64,000 bases of DNA, from assembly GCA_021018995.1 (NCBI GenBank), contig CM037585.1, positions 84,792,646 to 84,856,645 of the forward strand. The letters run 5' to 3'. Made by a program: the position numbers and the translations under genes. Shown here in pieces: positions 43,906 through 55,413 of this stretch (position 1 is its first letter; each line of letters starts with the position of its first letter). Under the pieces are notes generated by a model. The model saw nothing but the letters and a program-made list of their open reading frames with translations, did no database searches and was not told the origin of the DNA. This stretch comes from Chloranthus sessilifolius. Lineage: Eukaryota > Streptophyta > Magnoliopsida > Chloranthales > Chloranthaceae.

Positions 43906-45300
43906 CTAGCTTTCTTCATACAACTTTGGATATTGTTCCTTCACATCCGCTTCACGTTCCCAAGTTGCTTCTTTGGCCGGATGATTCTTCCATTGAATAA
44001 GCACTAAAGGAATCACTTTTATGTGTAACACTTGCTCTTTTCTATCCAATATCTCAGCCGGTTCCTCGATCATAGCCATATCTTCATGCATTTCCAACTG
44101 CTGACCTCCCAAGATATGGGAAGGGTCATTCACATACTTTCTGAGCATAGAGACGTGGAACACGTTGTGTACCCGATCAAATGTTGATGGTAATCCAACG
44201 CAATATGCGACCTCACCTAGACGACCCAAAACCTCAAAGGGTCCAAGGTAACAGGGACTCAACTTGCCTCTCTTTCCAAATCTCATAACGCCTTTCATAG
44301 GCGATACTTTCACAAACACATGCCCGCCAACGGTGTAGTCCACACTTGTTCTTTTGATATCAACGTAGCTTTTCTGCTCTAAGCTGACTTAAGTCTCTCT
44401 CTAATCATATGAGCAACAATGGCATTATCTTCAAGTAACCTTGGCCCCAAAATAAGGTTTTCGCTGGTTTCTTCCCAATTGATAGGCAATCTACATCGCC
44501 ATCCATAGAGAGCTTCATACAGTGCCATCCCAATGCTCGTTTGGAAATTATTATTGTATGCAAATTCGATCAACGTTAGGTGTTGATCCCATGATCCCTA
44601 TAATTCAAGCATACACGCTCTAAGCATGTCTTCTATCACTTGGCTTACTCGTTTCGTCTGCCCATCGGTCTACAGATGGAAAGCCGAACTAAAATCTAAT
44701 CGCATACCCATACCTTCTTGAAACTTCTTCCAAAACTTTGAAATATATAACGGGTCACGATCAGAGACAATGCTACTAGGAATCCCGTGCAAACATACAA
44801 TCTCCTTCATATATAACTCCGCGAGTCTTCCTGCTATGTACATTGTGTTGTAGGGCAAGAAGTGTGCTGACTTGGTAAATCGATCCACGACTACCCAAAT
44901 GGCGATGTATCTCTTTGTTGTATGCGGTAGTCCTACAATGTAATCCATGGAGATTGATTCCCATTTCGACTCTGGTATGGGTAGAGGCTGCAATAATCTA
45001 GTAAGGTGTCTATGATCGGCTTTTACCTACTGACATGTCAAACACCATGACACGTACTTGGCCACGTCTTGCTTCAAACCTCTTCACCAATAATTCTTCC
45101 TCAAGTCTTGATACATTTTGGTGCTACTAGGGTGGATTGCATATTTTGACTTGTGAGCTTTATCAAGGATAGTTTGCCGTAGATCAGCATCATCTGTAAT
45201 ACAAAGATGACCCTTGAACAATAAGGAACCACCTTCTTTCGTTGAAAACTCTGGTTTGATGCCTTCAATAACGTCTTGGCGAGTCTTGGTTAACTATGGA
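43906..45300 (-). pseudogene. Element H integrase with chromodomain
   Basis: Integrase: SISMDYIVGLPHT (first Asp) and SSIVSDRDPLYIS (second Asp). In the third block the catalytic Glu is replaced by Lys (TDGQTKRVSQ). Then come FAYNNNFQTSIGMALYEALYG, the GPF module (SPCYLGPFEVLGRLGEVAY) and NVFHVSMLRKYV. The C-terminal chromodomain is EILDRKEQVLHIKVIPLVLIQWKNHP, then EATWEREADV. Chromodomains direct integration by binding histone marks. Stops include CAG-to-TAG changes near 44674 and 45033 and a TGG-to-TGA change near 45085. Confidence 0.92.
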
Positions 45301-45308
45301 TCTTTCAT

Positions 45309-46940
45309 CTATAGCTTGTGAATATGCTCAAAGATCGTAGGTCTCACTGATACGTTAGCCAAGAAAGCTCTTGTAGCTTGCACCTCAATATTTGCGTCAT
45401 ACAGTGAAAGATCTTCAAATAATTTCCATCTATGCATTCCCATAATTAGATTAGCCAACTGAGCTAAATCCTTCTGACTTAAGGCATCGACTACGACACT
45501 AGCCTTGCCTGGATGGTATTGTATGGAGCAGTCATAGTCCTTGAGGAAGTCCATCCATCTGTGCTGCCTCATATTCAACTCTTTCTGTGTAAACAAGTAC
45601 TTGAGGCTCTTATGGTTGGTGAAGATCTCAAAGGTCTCACCGTACAAATAATGTCTCCAAATTTTCAACGCAAATATGACAGCTACTAGTTCTAGGTCAT
45701 GTGACGGATAGTTCTTCTTATGATCTTTCAGCAGTCTCGACCCATAAGCTATCACCTTCTTGTGTTGGTTGAGCATGCAGCCCAAACCATTATGCGAAGC
45801 ATCACTATATATGGCGAACCCTCCACTGCCTGAAGGAATTTCTAGCACTGGAGCTGAAGTGAGTCTCTTCTTGAGTTCTTGAAAACTCTTTTCACATGCT
45901 TCACTCCACTCGAATCTTGCATCCTTCCTTGTAAGTCTGGTAAGAGGTCTCAATATTTTAGAAAATCCCTCTACAAAATGTTGATAGTAGCCAGCTATAC
46001 CAAGGAAACTATGGATGTCTATTACAGTCTTTGGTTGTTCCCAGTTTACCACTGATTCAATCTTAGCCGAATCTACTGTGACACCATCCTTTGAGATAAC
46101 ATGTGCCAAAAAGCTAACTTACTCTAACCAAAACTCGCACTTACTGAGTTTGTCGTATAGTTGGTGTTCACGTAGAGTTTATAGAGCAACTCTCAAGTGT
46201 TCTTCGTGTTCCTTCTTGGACTTGAAATATATCAAGATGTCGTCAATGAATACTACAATGCGAGAGTCCAGGTGTGGTTTAAACACCCGATTCCTCAAAT
46301 CCATAAACAACACCAGTGCATTCATCAAACCAAACGCCATCACTAAGAACTCGTAGTGTCCATTCCGTTTCCTAAATGTTATCTTCTAGATGTCCTCTAC
46401 CTTAACTCTCAGCTGATGGTATCCAGATCTCAGATCGATCTTGGAAAAGTACCTTGCTCCTTGCAGCTGATCAAACAAATCATCAATCCAAGGCAATGGA
46501 TATCAATTTTGGATGGTCAATTTTTTTAATTGGTGATAGTCAATGCACAGTCACATTAACCTATCTTTCTTCTTTACGAACAAGACCGGTGCTCTCCATG
46601 GAGACACTCGAGGTCTTACAAACCCCTTATCCATGAGCTCTTACAATTGCTCTTTCAACTCCTTCAACTCAGCAGGAGCCATCTTATTTGGTGCTTTGGA
46701 AATAGGCTCCATTCCTGGTGCTAAGTTGATAGCGAATTTCACCTCTCTATCTAGAGGTAATCCTGGTAATTCCTCCTGTAACACATCTTCAAATTCACAC
46801 CAACGACGATCTCTGAAATGACGTTCTTCCCTTTCTTATCTTCTTTCAAAAATGCCAAGTAACCACTACACCCCTTTCTGATCAAGCACTCAACCCTAAC
46901 TACAGAGATAAGTGGCATAAACGTCGATCTCATTCCTCTG
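45309..46940 (-). pseudogene. Element H reverse transcriptase and RNase H
   Basis: RT in pieces from about 46900: [19 protein letters not shown]-type fingers region, [16 protein letters not shown], catalytic [17 protein letters not shown], then [20 protein letters not shown] and [17 protein letters not shown]. RNase [43 protein letters not shown] and [20 protein letters not shown], where Asn replaces the usual Asp in the TDHKSLKY block. 45309-46109 is open. Upstream pieces are separated by stops. Confidence 0.92.
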
Positions 46941-46942
46941 AA

Positions 46943-47350
46943 TCAAAACGATCTCCTTGTATTGGGCCTGAAGATGATGACCTTGTTCTTGCAATCTACC
47001 GTCGCACAATGTTGTGACAACCAGTCCATACAAAGGATCACGTTGAATCCTTGCATGTCTAACAGAATTAAATTTTTTAGTAGTTCAAAGATGTTTCCAT
47101 CTCTAATGATCACTATCACCGATTTACAAACCCTTTCCGTATCGACCAATTCCCCAGTTGGGATAGATATTTCTAAAATAAAGTTCAACGTCTCCAGATT
47201 GACCTTCATCTTTCTAGCAAATCTAGGAGTGGTAAATGAGTGGGTAAACCCAGGGTCTATCAACACTCTAGCCTCATAAGCTACATAACTTTCCTTTTCA
47301 TACAAGTCTAAGGTACCTATATCACACACATATATATATATACATAACAT
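46943..47350 (-). pseudogene. Element H protease
   Basis: Minus strand YEARVLIDPGFTHSFTTPRFA, where the usual D-S/T-G is D-P-G, then FELLKNLILLDMQGFNVILCMDWL and CKNKVIIF. This is the chromovirus retropepsin fold. The altered D-P-G probably inactivates it. The (TA)n run near 47330 lies at its upstream end and likely marks non-coding drift. Confidence 0.85.
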
Positions 47351-47459
47351 ATTATACAGATCAAAATTTAATACACAGAATGAGTTTATACCTCCTATAT
47401 GAATGCACCTTCTCTATTTAAAGAATCTTAAGACATTGAAATTATTTATTTAAAAGAAA

Positions 47460-48767
47460 ATCTCACCATGGATCACGTCGTTGGTATTATGTGCTTCTTG
47501 GGCAGTAACAGCGTAGGCTCTTCCTTGTACAATCGGCTTCCTTGCTTGTATTAGTCGTGACATTAAAACAGAAGGTGTCCACTCTTTGCCCATCTTAGGG
47601 AAATCTCAGATTATGTGGCCCACCTTTCTTCATTTATAGCAACCCTGAGTACCCCTTTTGCATTCCATTGTCTTATGAGACTTGCCACACTTGGCACAAG
47701 TCTCAACCGTTGTAGACACTGCCCATGAGAAACCCTGTGTTACTGTTGCTCCAGTAGTGGTAGCAGGGTTCTCATATCTGATTGGCCTCCCCGGCTCAAG
47801 CACAGGTAACCTTTGATAGTTTATCTCCTACGTCGGTCTAACATAACCAATGTGGAACGGTTGCCTCTGAATAGGTTCTACGAATCTTGACTTTTTATTC
47901 ACCGGCTCGTAGTTCCCAACCTTACTTTGATCTATTCTTCCTCTTCCTTGCTGATCCCTTCTTCTGTATCTATCTTCATTATCCTCTTTAATGACCAAAG
48001 CTTTACTCATGACCTCTCCATAGATCTTCAACTCAAACGCCGCTACCTTCCCCTTGATGTCTGGCCTCAAGCCGCGCTATAGACTTTTTGCTTTCACAGA
48101 TCCGTGACTACAAAATCAGGAGCAAGGCGAGCAAGCCTCATAAACTCAACCCCATACTCTCTAACTGACATTCTTCCCTGCTCAAGCTATAGAAATTTTA
48201 CTTCCATCTGATTTCGTACAACTTTAGAGAAGTACTGCTTATTAAATTCTTCCTCAAACTCCTCCCATGTCCAGGGCAATCCTAGGGTATCCTGAGCCCT
48301 AGTCCTAGAGACGGGCTTCCACTAAGGGCCTGCTTCCCGATTTAGCATGTAAGCTGCCCAATGGACACTCTCATCCTCTGTGGATGCAAGCACGCTAAAT
48401 ACTTTCTCCATTCCACTCTACCAATTCTCTGCATCCATTGGCTCCGCTTGCCTTGAAAAGCTCGGAGGACGCATCCTCCTAAACTTTGTAATGTAGAGGG
48501 CACTTGCTGCGTAGGACCTACTGGAGGTGTAGGTGGCTGATGTTGATCGTTGGCTTTGTGAGCTACCAGGGATGCTGCTTCCTGAGCCATGACATTAGCC
48601 ATGGTTTCCATAATGTGCATCTTTCGCTGACGCTCTTCTCACTCTTCATTTTTTTCTCTAACTCTTTCATGTTCTCTCTGATCCCTATCCTGACGATATC
48701 TATCCTGATTCTCTGCCTGGTCTTGGTTCTCTTGACCACTACTTCCTGAAGCCCCTCTATTTCCCAT
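47460..48767 (-). pseudogene. Element H gag with CCHC zinc knuckle
   Basis: ATG at 48767 (MGNRGASGSSGQENQD), a charged coiled-coil start, AQEAASLV, a Pro-rich stretch, then RVEWRKYLACLHPQRMRVSI. The capsid region (48100-48300) is broken. KGKVAAFELKIYGEVMSKAL and RYRRRDQQGRGR follow, then two knuckle-like motifs at 47607-47705 (CAKCGKSHKTMEC, and a damaged C-Y-K..VGHII..F-P where one Cys codon is TGA). Stops are frequent. Confidence 0.85.
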
Positions 48768-48950
48768 CGGTACTGTATTCATAGCCGAGACGAAACCATC
48801 TCCGCTTCACAAGTTTCTCTCATGACCGCCTTAAGGCCATCGTCTTCTTATAGAAGACATAACGCTTTGCACATGAAACCACAGTTACATTAGCAGAAGA
48901 TCTTATGCTCTGACAAAATCAAGACTTATCAGAAATTCTAAAAGAAACTA

Positions 48951-48961
48951 CTTTGATACCA
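48951..48961 (-). promoter_or_regulatory. Primer binding site of element H (initiator-Met tRNA type)
   Basis: Minus strand TGGTATCAAAG, one mismatch from TGGTATCAGAG, two bases after the LTR end. Confidence 0.8.
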
Positions 48962-48963
48962 AC

Positions 48964-51296
48964 TGTGATAGCCTAAATTTTGGTACCCCAAAACCCATGC
49001 CATCAGCACGACCCTCGAGGCCGTGCCCCATATGTCTGCACAGAACATTAGTATAACCAAGCAACAACGAAGCAAAATAAAGTATAAGAACTAATAGAGA
49101 ACTAAATCTCCAGTTATACTATATAATCATCAAAATATGTAACCCAAAAGATGGTTCTAATCTCATGCCACTGCGTGAGCAAAAGTACCCACCCGAACCA
49201 TCAGTGATGACACAACAGTCACCCAGGATGATTCGCCAAAAGAAAATATCATCATTTAATTACATTTTCTCAAAAATAGGGCTTGACATATCAAACCGTA
49301 TAGTACTCTCTCAAAACTCAATCAAAGTACGCAGGGATCCTCTAGAAGAATTCCTCAGGAAGGGGCTCTAAATCCTCTCTAGGAACATAATCCGAATCCT
49401 TCGGATCTATGCCTCCCGAAGTAGTAGCAGTCACAAGCACCAGACTTATGATGTATTCTAAAGGGTGAGCTACATCATAGCTCAATAGCAAAAATAATCG
49501 AATAAACATATAAGTTAATCTCTCACATATATTCCATGACATTTAAGAAGCATGATTTATCAATGAAATAGCTAGAAAAATAATTTAAATGACTGAAAAG
49601 ATTAACTGAATGTAACTGTTACTTTACATGAGTTTACTTGTTCTCAATTTGCTCACAAAAGACAATGATTGGCCTAAACACTTAAATCGTAACTTAAATA
49701 ATCCTCGATTTATTATAGCATCAAGCGCCCGATGAAATACCCTCCATTGTCATCTAATCAGACCATTTTCATTTCCTTTTTCATTCAGTTTATACTATCC
49801 AGGTCCCTTCCTCATAGGTGACGGGGTACAATTCTAATACATACATCCCTGGGATGTTTAACTGGTGTACAGATTGGCCGCCGTACTAGTCATAGATATT
49901 TTGTCGAGTCAGTCGTGGGTATCCCACCACGTCAGTGGGGTATTCTCCAATCCTTAAATCAAAAGTGCTCTACATATAGTTATTCACCATGTGATTGTGC
50001 TAATTATAGTATATTAGGCCTTATCAATTTTCATTCACTTTGCTTTACATTCACATACATCCCTGGGATGTAACCAACTCAATGCATCACACAGATGTCC
50101 TTATCACATTCACATCCCCTAGGGACGTCACATACTCATTTGTACTTCAATTTCCTTAGTTTTCACAGACGCACAGTTAAGTTTCATAGTTATTTATTTC
50201 TGTATCATTACATACATGCTCTTGCAATTAAAGTACATGTTTAAGGTATTCTCCTACTTCAGCGTAATGCCGTCAACAAAATGCCTCGATCTTACATAAT
50301 GGGTCAAGCTTAACCACTATACGCAAAACCTACATTATATGGATCACAATACTCTCAGAAAAGCTCCTAAAGATCTAGGGAATCATGAGTCTAAAGAACT
50401 AATAAAAATAAAACCAAAAGCTACGTTATACCTCGCGCGAGCGGTCACTATTCCATGCATGAGCGATCGTTATACCTCGTGCGAGCGATCACTATTCATC
50501 ACGCGAGCGAGGGCTATACCTCGCTCGAGCGATCACTATTCGTCGCGCAAGTGAGAACTATACCACACTCGAGCTATTATAATCGAGGCCTCCTAGAGCT
50601 CGCGCGAGCCCTTGCTTGAGCAAGCTTCCCTTTACAAAAGGTCCTCGCTCGAGCGAGCATAGGACTCATTTTCTTAATATATCTTGTCCCCCTTCCCTCA
50701 CGCGAGTGAGCTTTTATAACTGCGCACGTGAGAGAAGGCTACAGCTACCGCTCGAGCTTCTCGAGAATAAATTCCTACCCCTCATTTAATATCCTATTTA
50801 ATACGAAATAAACCAACAATTTCTACCCTATTTAATATTCATAAATGCATAGAAACATACCTTAAATCATCAAATCTCTTCTAGATTTGATTGAAGATCA
50901 ACTCCATTCAAGAGGGTTTCAAAACCCCTCCCACAAGCTCAAAACTAAGAGATCTTCTTCAATCTCTTAGCTCACCTTCCCCATCATGTGTATTTAAGAT
51001 CCGTAAGGTGGATCTTACTTTTTTTATCACAAGAAAGTCCTTATTCATAATCTCTTTCCAATACCAAACCCTCTTCTCCCGTCACTCTATTTCTCTCTCT
51101 CTCTCTCTCTAACTAAAACAAAGCCCACCGTATGGTACTCCTCCCCCTATCTCTAACTAGAGCAATGCCATTGTGATAAGCACACGCACCCATACTAGAT
51201 GTTTTATTTCCACCTAACTCTCATGTAGCACAAATGCCTTAGCACTATTCATGGCATACGTGACCTGCACAGTACAAGAAAATCAGGGATGTTACA
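48964..51296 (-). repeat. Element H 5' LTR
   Basis: 2,333 bp, matching 39150-41402. Word cluster at 50432-50770 with about 21-bp spacing between GAGCGATCACTATTC units. (CT)n at 51090-51111. The TATA box of the other LTR is changed here (CTATTCATGG). Confidence 0.92.
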
Positions 51297-52387
51297 TTGA
51301 ATCCCCTCTTTTTTGATTGGCAAAGGCATAGGGATATTTTGTGTGAACTGTATATAAGCTATAAAAATAGCCTGAAATAACCATCTAACATACCTAGTTT
51401 GATCTGAGGTAACAGGAATCGAGTGCTTAGGTGATTTCTAGGGTTAGGTCATCCTTTTCCTTTTTCTTAGCTCAGCATTTGCTTGTTAAGTCTTTTTGCA
51501 ATAGATAGGACTGATTAGTAAGTGTAAAGAGGACTATGTAAACATTGTAAGGGCCTTGAAGTTTTGCAGAGACAGCAGTCTAGAGGGCTGATCATTGTAA
51601 GTTCTTTTATATGCAATGCAAAGCTATTTTTTTTATTCATTCAATCTTTAATAATCTTGTGTTTCTCATTAAGATTTTTATAGATTGTACGCACCAAGGA
51701 ATGCTTGAGCTTGCAGCCTTGCAATCATAGCAGCTGCAGTGATTTTTATGTTCTTATTTTAATCCCTATGATTGGAGTACATCTCTGGGATGATCTGTGA
51801 CCACTCAAGTGGACAAGTTATAGCCCTAGGACTGCTCCACATCTCAGGGTTGGATTGGATTTTTCTTCCTTGCATTTGAGCTTGTAGCCAAATGGAGGAT
51901 TGTTGTAGATCGAATCTTTACTCTGCTTTACCAAGCCTTTTATAGTTAAAAATCAACCCTTTTCTTATTACTTCTCACCCATTTTCTTTTTATTTTTCTA
52001 AAACCATTTCCATCCCTTTCTAAACTCCTTTCTTGTAGTGTAAATCCGTAATTTTCTTTTCAGTTTTATTTTAGTTTTGTGATACCCCAAAACTCCCTCT
52101 CTTTACCTTTGCTTTCTAGTATAGGTTAATGTTGCCAGAACTGTAGCCAGATCTGGAGGTCTACTATTAAACATTGCATCCTTAGATCAAATTTCTTTGT
52201 GGGAAAAACTCTTACTTACTAAAACTTGCTACAATAGCCCTTGATCATGTAGGACTGTGTGGATAGATTGCTTTTGAGCTATTTTTTTCCATTGTACTCC
52301 CCCATTCTGATTTGTTTCTGCTGCACTAATATTTTACCCCAATTTTTAATAATAAAATAACAGAACTCCAATCTTATATAACCAACA
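51297..52387 (+). repeat. Element E 3' LTR, second part
   Basis: Resumes after element H. Carries the TATA box GCTATAAAAATAGC (51359-51372), absent from the 5' LTR, and the shared U5 block. Ends ACCAACA. Confidence 0.88.
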
Positions 52388-52960
52388 TATTTTGGATAAG
52401 TATTTTAATAAAGTTTATTTCTTTTTCTATTTGTGAACTCCATCAATAGTACGATTGCATGTTAGAAGTTTCGACTAGATCGAGAACGCGATAGTAACAC
52501 TGCAGTTTTATTTAGTTTAATTCAGTGACCTTATAGGGATTGGGCTAACCTTGATGGGATATTCACTGAAGGACTAGGCCTTGTAGGGTAGTTTTATTGG
52601 TTTGTGCAATAGCTCATTGATGATTAGGTCTTTCTAACTCGTGATTAGATTTACCTAATCTATATACGAAGTGACTGAGGATGTAGCTGGGAGCGGGGGA
52701 ACTAGGGATTCTTGATAGAAAAGAAATAGGATTTATTATTGTATGAATCTGGAATCCAAGAGGGATTCTAGTCCACTTTCTCCTCTCTTATCTCTAAAAC
52801 TATGTAGATTTCTTTATTTTATGAATCTAATGCTACAAAATACTTTGTAAAATGGAATTAAATAAGAGATAAACAACAAATCCATGTGGTTCAACACACT
52901 TGTACTTGTCCTAGTACATTCGGACTTGTGCACTTGCAAGGTCATATTTTAAGATGATCA
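52388..52960 (+). repeat. Element D 5' LTR, second part
   Basis: From GGATAAGTATTTTAATAAAG it matches 58792 onward of the 3' LTR. Ends GATGATCA. Confidence 0.9.
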
Positions 52961-52966
52961 TGTTTT

Positions 52967-52985
52967 TGGCACCGGTGCTGGGGAT
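52967..52985 (+). promoter_or_regulatory. Primer binding site of element D (tRNA-Asp type)
   Basis: TGGCACCGGTGCTGGGGAT, a few changes from the tRNA-Asp complement, six bases after the LTR end. It happens to contain ACCGGT as well. Confidence 0.8.
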
Positions 52986-53347
52986 TTTGGCTTTATTTCC
53001 TATTTGAATCTAGTTCTATTGTATCTTTGTATCATTATACTAACTTTAGTTTATGTTTTCTTTTTAGGCTTGGAAGATCATGGGCTTTAAAACATATCGA
53101 AGGCTTGTCACGGGACGCTGCGAGAGGCTAAGGTGCATGCTTATGATGTTCAATAACTAAGATAGGTTTTTATTTTTGTTTTAGTTCTTTTCGGTCAAGG
53201 TTTGGTTGCAGTTCTTTTCCCTCCTATCCAACCAGATCTTGAGTTTGAGTGAATGAGCCGGCAAATTCACGTTACCTCCTGTTCATCTCACAACGTCGGA
53301 ATAGTGAATGTTCTAGTCCCCCGTGCTATTTTTCCCTTAGATCTATC
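52986..53347 (+). other. Leader of element D
   Basis: Between primer site and gag. No gene supported. Confidence 0.5.
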
Positions 53348-54613
53348 ATGGTGGGAGGAGACTATATTACTAGAGTGTTGAGGGAGTATTACACACCGGC
53401 AAGCTTAGCCCCTCCCTCGTGTATTCGAGTACCAGCAGTCACCGGGAATGGGGTCTTTGAAATCAAACCTAATGTGAGCCAACTATTACCTGTTTTTCAT
53501 GGGTATGGAAACGAAGATCCCCACTCGCATTTAATGAGCTTTCTAAAAATCTATGCCTTATTTAAGATTAAAAACTTAATAGAAGAGGCCACTTGGTTAA
53601 GACTTTTCTCATTTTCACTAAGGGATAGGGTAAAGCAGTGGCTCCACTCTTTGCCCAGACTCAATTACTAGTTGGGAGGAATTATGATATGTATTTTTCC
53701 ATGAATATTTCTCAACTTGTAAGACAAGTCAATTCTGAAAAATAATCACTGCATATTATCAAATCCTGGAAGAGTCATTTGTTGAATGCTGGAATCGCTT
53801 CAACGAGCTTCTACTAAATTACCCTAAAGATGGGGTTCCGTGTTGGGAATTAGTGCTCAATTTCTATGAAGGTTTGAATGACCAAACATGGCAATGGATA
53901 GATGATACCTATGGGGGTATGTTTTTATCAATTTCTGCAACTGATGCATGTGCCTTTTAGGGACCCTCAGTGTGGAATCGGTGCAACCCGCACCGAGACG
54001 GATTGATCTAGAGATTTTGAGAAGCACACCTCTTAGGTGAGGAGGATGGTACAACTTGAAACTGAAGATAAGATTTCTTCAAATTATGAAACTTTGGAAG
54101 AAGAAGATTCAGTCCATGTTGGGTGTAAAATTTCACCCAACATCACAAGGAGGTGAGGTTCGTGGTCTTAACCAGGATCCGACCCCAGAGGTTCCTGCGC
54201 ACCCTGCTACACGTATGCTCCCCACAGTAACCCAACATTATCCGACTACAGCATGTTCCCTCCAGCGTTTGGATAATAATTTTGCTTATGTAAATATTTA
54301 CAATCCATCTTGGAGGAACCACCCATGTTTATCCCGGCAACACAATGGGATGCGGAGAAATAATCAGCCTTTCAGGTGAATGCATGCTCCGCCATTTATG
54401 GGACAACAACATCCTTTTCCTAGCGGGAATGACTCTTGGGAGGAAGCTTTGTTATTGGTAGTCTGGACTTGGCAGCAGCAGAGCCAGCACCACGTGGATT
54501 TAATTCGCACCCTCATTGATTCTCGAGCTATTCTGGCTCCTCAGATTGAGGAGCTAGTTATAGTTTCGAAGGGGGAGGAGGCCCAGTTGCCTACACGCCC
54601 GGTTGATGTTTGA
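53348..54613 (+). pseudogene. Element D gag
   Basis: ATG at 53348 (MVGGDYITRVLREYYTP). Athila Gag words: PPSCIRVPAVTGNGVFEIKP, LLPVFHGYGNEDPHSHLMSF and LRLFSFSLRDRVKQWLHSLP. After TAG at 53669 the rest is in other frames: ESFVECWNRFNELL-like, then Asn/Gln/Pro-rich sequence (54056-54600). Element I at the right edge has a related gag. No protease or pol follows. Confidence 0.85.
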
Positions 54614-54872
54614 AAAGGCAAACCTATGGCTGGGGAGACTTTGTCCTCCTCTGAGTCACAAAACTTCATTAAGAGCTTTCACCTTGTCGAGCTACCGATG
54701 CATTTGTAGCGCTTCTTGGGAGGCAATCTAAGCAAGTGTAGAATTATTTATTTTAAATTTTTAGTTGTGTGTCAGTGACATCCGGTTTGATAACTAGTTC
54801 CCTAATAGATTTTCGATTGGTCAGTTTGCTCAGCAAAGAAGTTGTAGTAGAAGTCAAAGCCATTTCTGTGTT
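54614..54872 (+). other. Deletion zone of element D (pol missing)
   Basis: About 260 bp. A short LGRQSKQV-like end of coding near 54715-54742 may be the last codons of the deleted integrase. Nothing else is recognised. Confidence 0.4.
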
Positions 54873-55045
54873 CGGATCGGTCGAAATAGGATTCGACCGG
54901 TCGAGGTGGGGATTTACACTTCAAATCTAAAGCAAACCTAGAGTAACCCCCTGTTGCTCTGATTTTTAGACCAGTCGAATTTGTTAGAGATGGGCTATTT
55001 AAAGCCCCTCAGTCTGATCAAAACCTATTTTTTGACCGGTCCTGC
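54873..55045 (+). promoter_or_regulatory. Internal ACCGGT word cluster of element D
   Basis: CGGATCGGTCGAAA (54873), TTCGACCGGTCGAGG (54892), AGACCAGTCGAA (54968) and TTGACCGGTCC (55032). The same word and orientation mix as in the LTR. The palindrome GGGCTATTTAAAGCCC (54992-55007) lies in the middle. About 215 bp before the ATG at 55261. Confidence 0.7.
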
Positions 55046-55180
55046 CCTTGTTTTCCCCAATAGTTTTCTTCTTCCTCGAGTCGTGTGAGTGTCGTTTGAA
55101 CTTTGGCGCGCGACTACCCACCTTCCAACCATCCACCTTCCCCAATAAACATGACCCTTCATCTTCTCCACCACCTTCCA

Positions 55181-55190
55181 CTATATAACC
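55181..55190 (+). promoter_or_regulatory. TATA box before the element D post-pol ORF
   Basis: CTATATAACC, about 80 bp before the ATG at 55261 and 136 bp after the word cluster. Confidence 0.5.
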
Positions 55191-55260
55191 AACACCCATT
55201 TTCATCAATTTCACCCATCTCTTCATCTTTAAAACCATTTTTTGTAACCCTCTTTTAACC

Positions 55261-55413
55261 ATGGCCGATGAAACCAGCTGGACAACAATCCGGCATGCTA
55301 TCACCCACTGTTTGCAGAGGGAGACCAACACTATGCTAGAGGCTGAGAAGGACTTATGGGAGGTCTTGCTTCTCTTTGTGTTGGACGTGGAATTTCCAGA
55401 TTCGGCGTCCTAA
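55261..55413 (+). CDS. 50-codon ORF at the env position of element D
   Basis: ATG 55261, stop TAA 55411. Starts MADETSWTTIRHAITHC and has an amphipathic helix (TNTMLEAEKDLWEVLLL). It sits where Athila elements carry the env-like gene and probably is its first part. A Pro/Ser/Thr-rich frame follows to about 55550, which suggests a frameshift. No domain recognised. Confidence 0.4.
   Translation: MADETSWTTIRHAITHCLQRETNTMLEAEKDLWEVLLLFVLDVEFPDSAS

Larger units (their letters stand above)
39150..51296 (-). mobile_element. Element H: chromovirus (Tekay/Del-like) with an env-like ORF
   Basis: Minus strand. 5' LTR 48964-51296, iMet-type primer site, gag with zinc knuckle, protease, RT, RNase H, integrase, chromodomain, internal word cluster plus TATA box, env-like ORF, polypurine tract and 3' LTR 39150-41402. 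The LTR start TGTAACATCCC on the minus strand is typical of Tekay/Del chromoviruses. Target duplication TTGGA / TTGAA. Inserted in the 3' LTR of element E. Confidence 0.92.
16713..52387 (+). mobile_element. Element E: Athila-like Ty3/gypsy element without pol
   Basis: Order on the plus strand: 5' LTR (16713-18245), tRNA-Asp-like primer site, gag, protease, the first codons before RT, env-like gene (split by element F), 3' non-coding region, polypurine tract, and 3' LTR (38120-39149 and 51297-52387, split by element H). RT, RNase H and integrase are missing: the reading goes from the pre-RT segment straight into the env-like domain at about 21264. Flanks TGTTC (16708-16712) and TATTT (52388-52392) are diverged copies of TATTC, the sequence at the matching point of the intact D LTR, and fit a target-site duplication. 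Confidence 0.88.
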
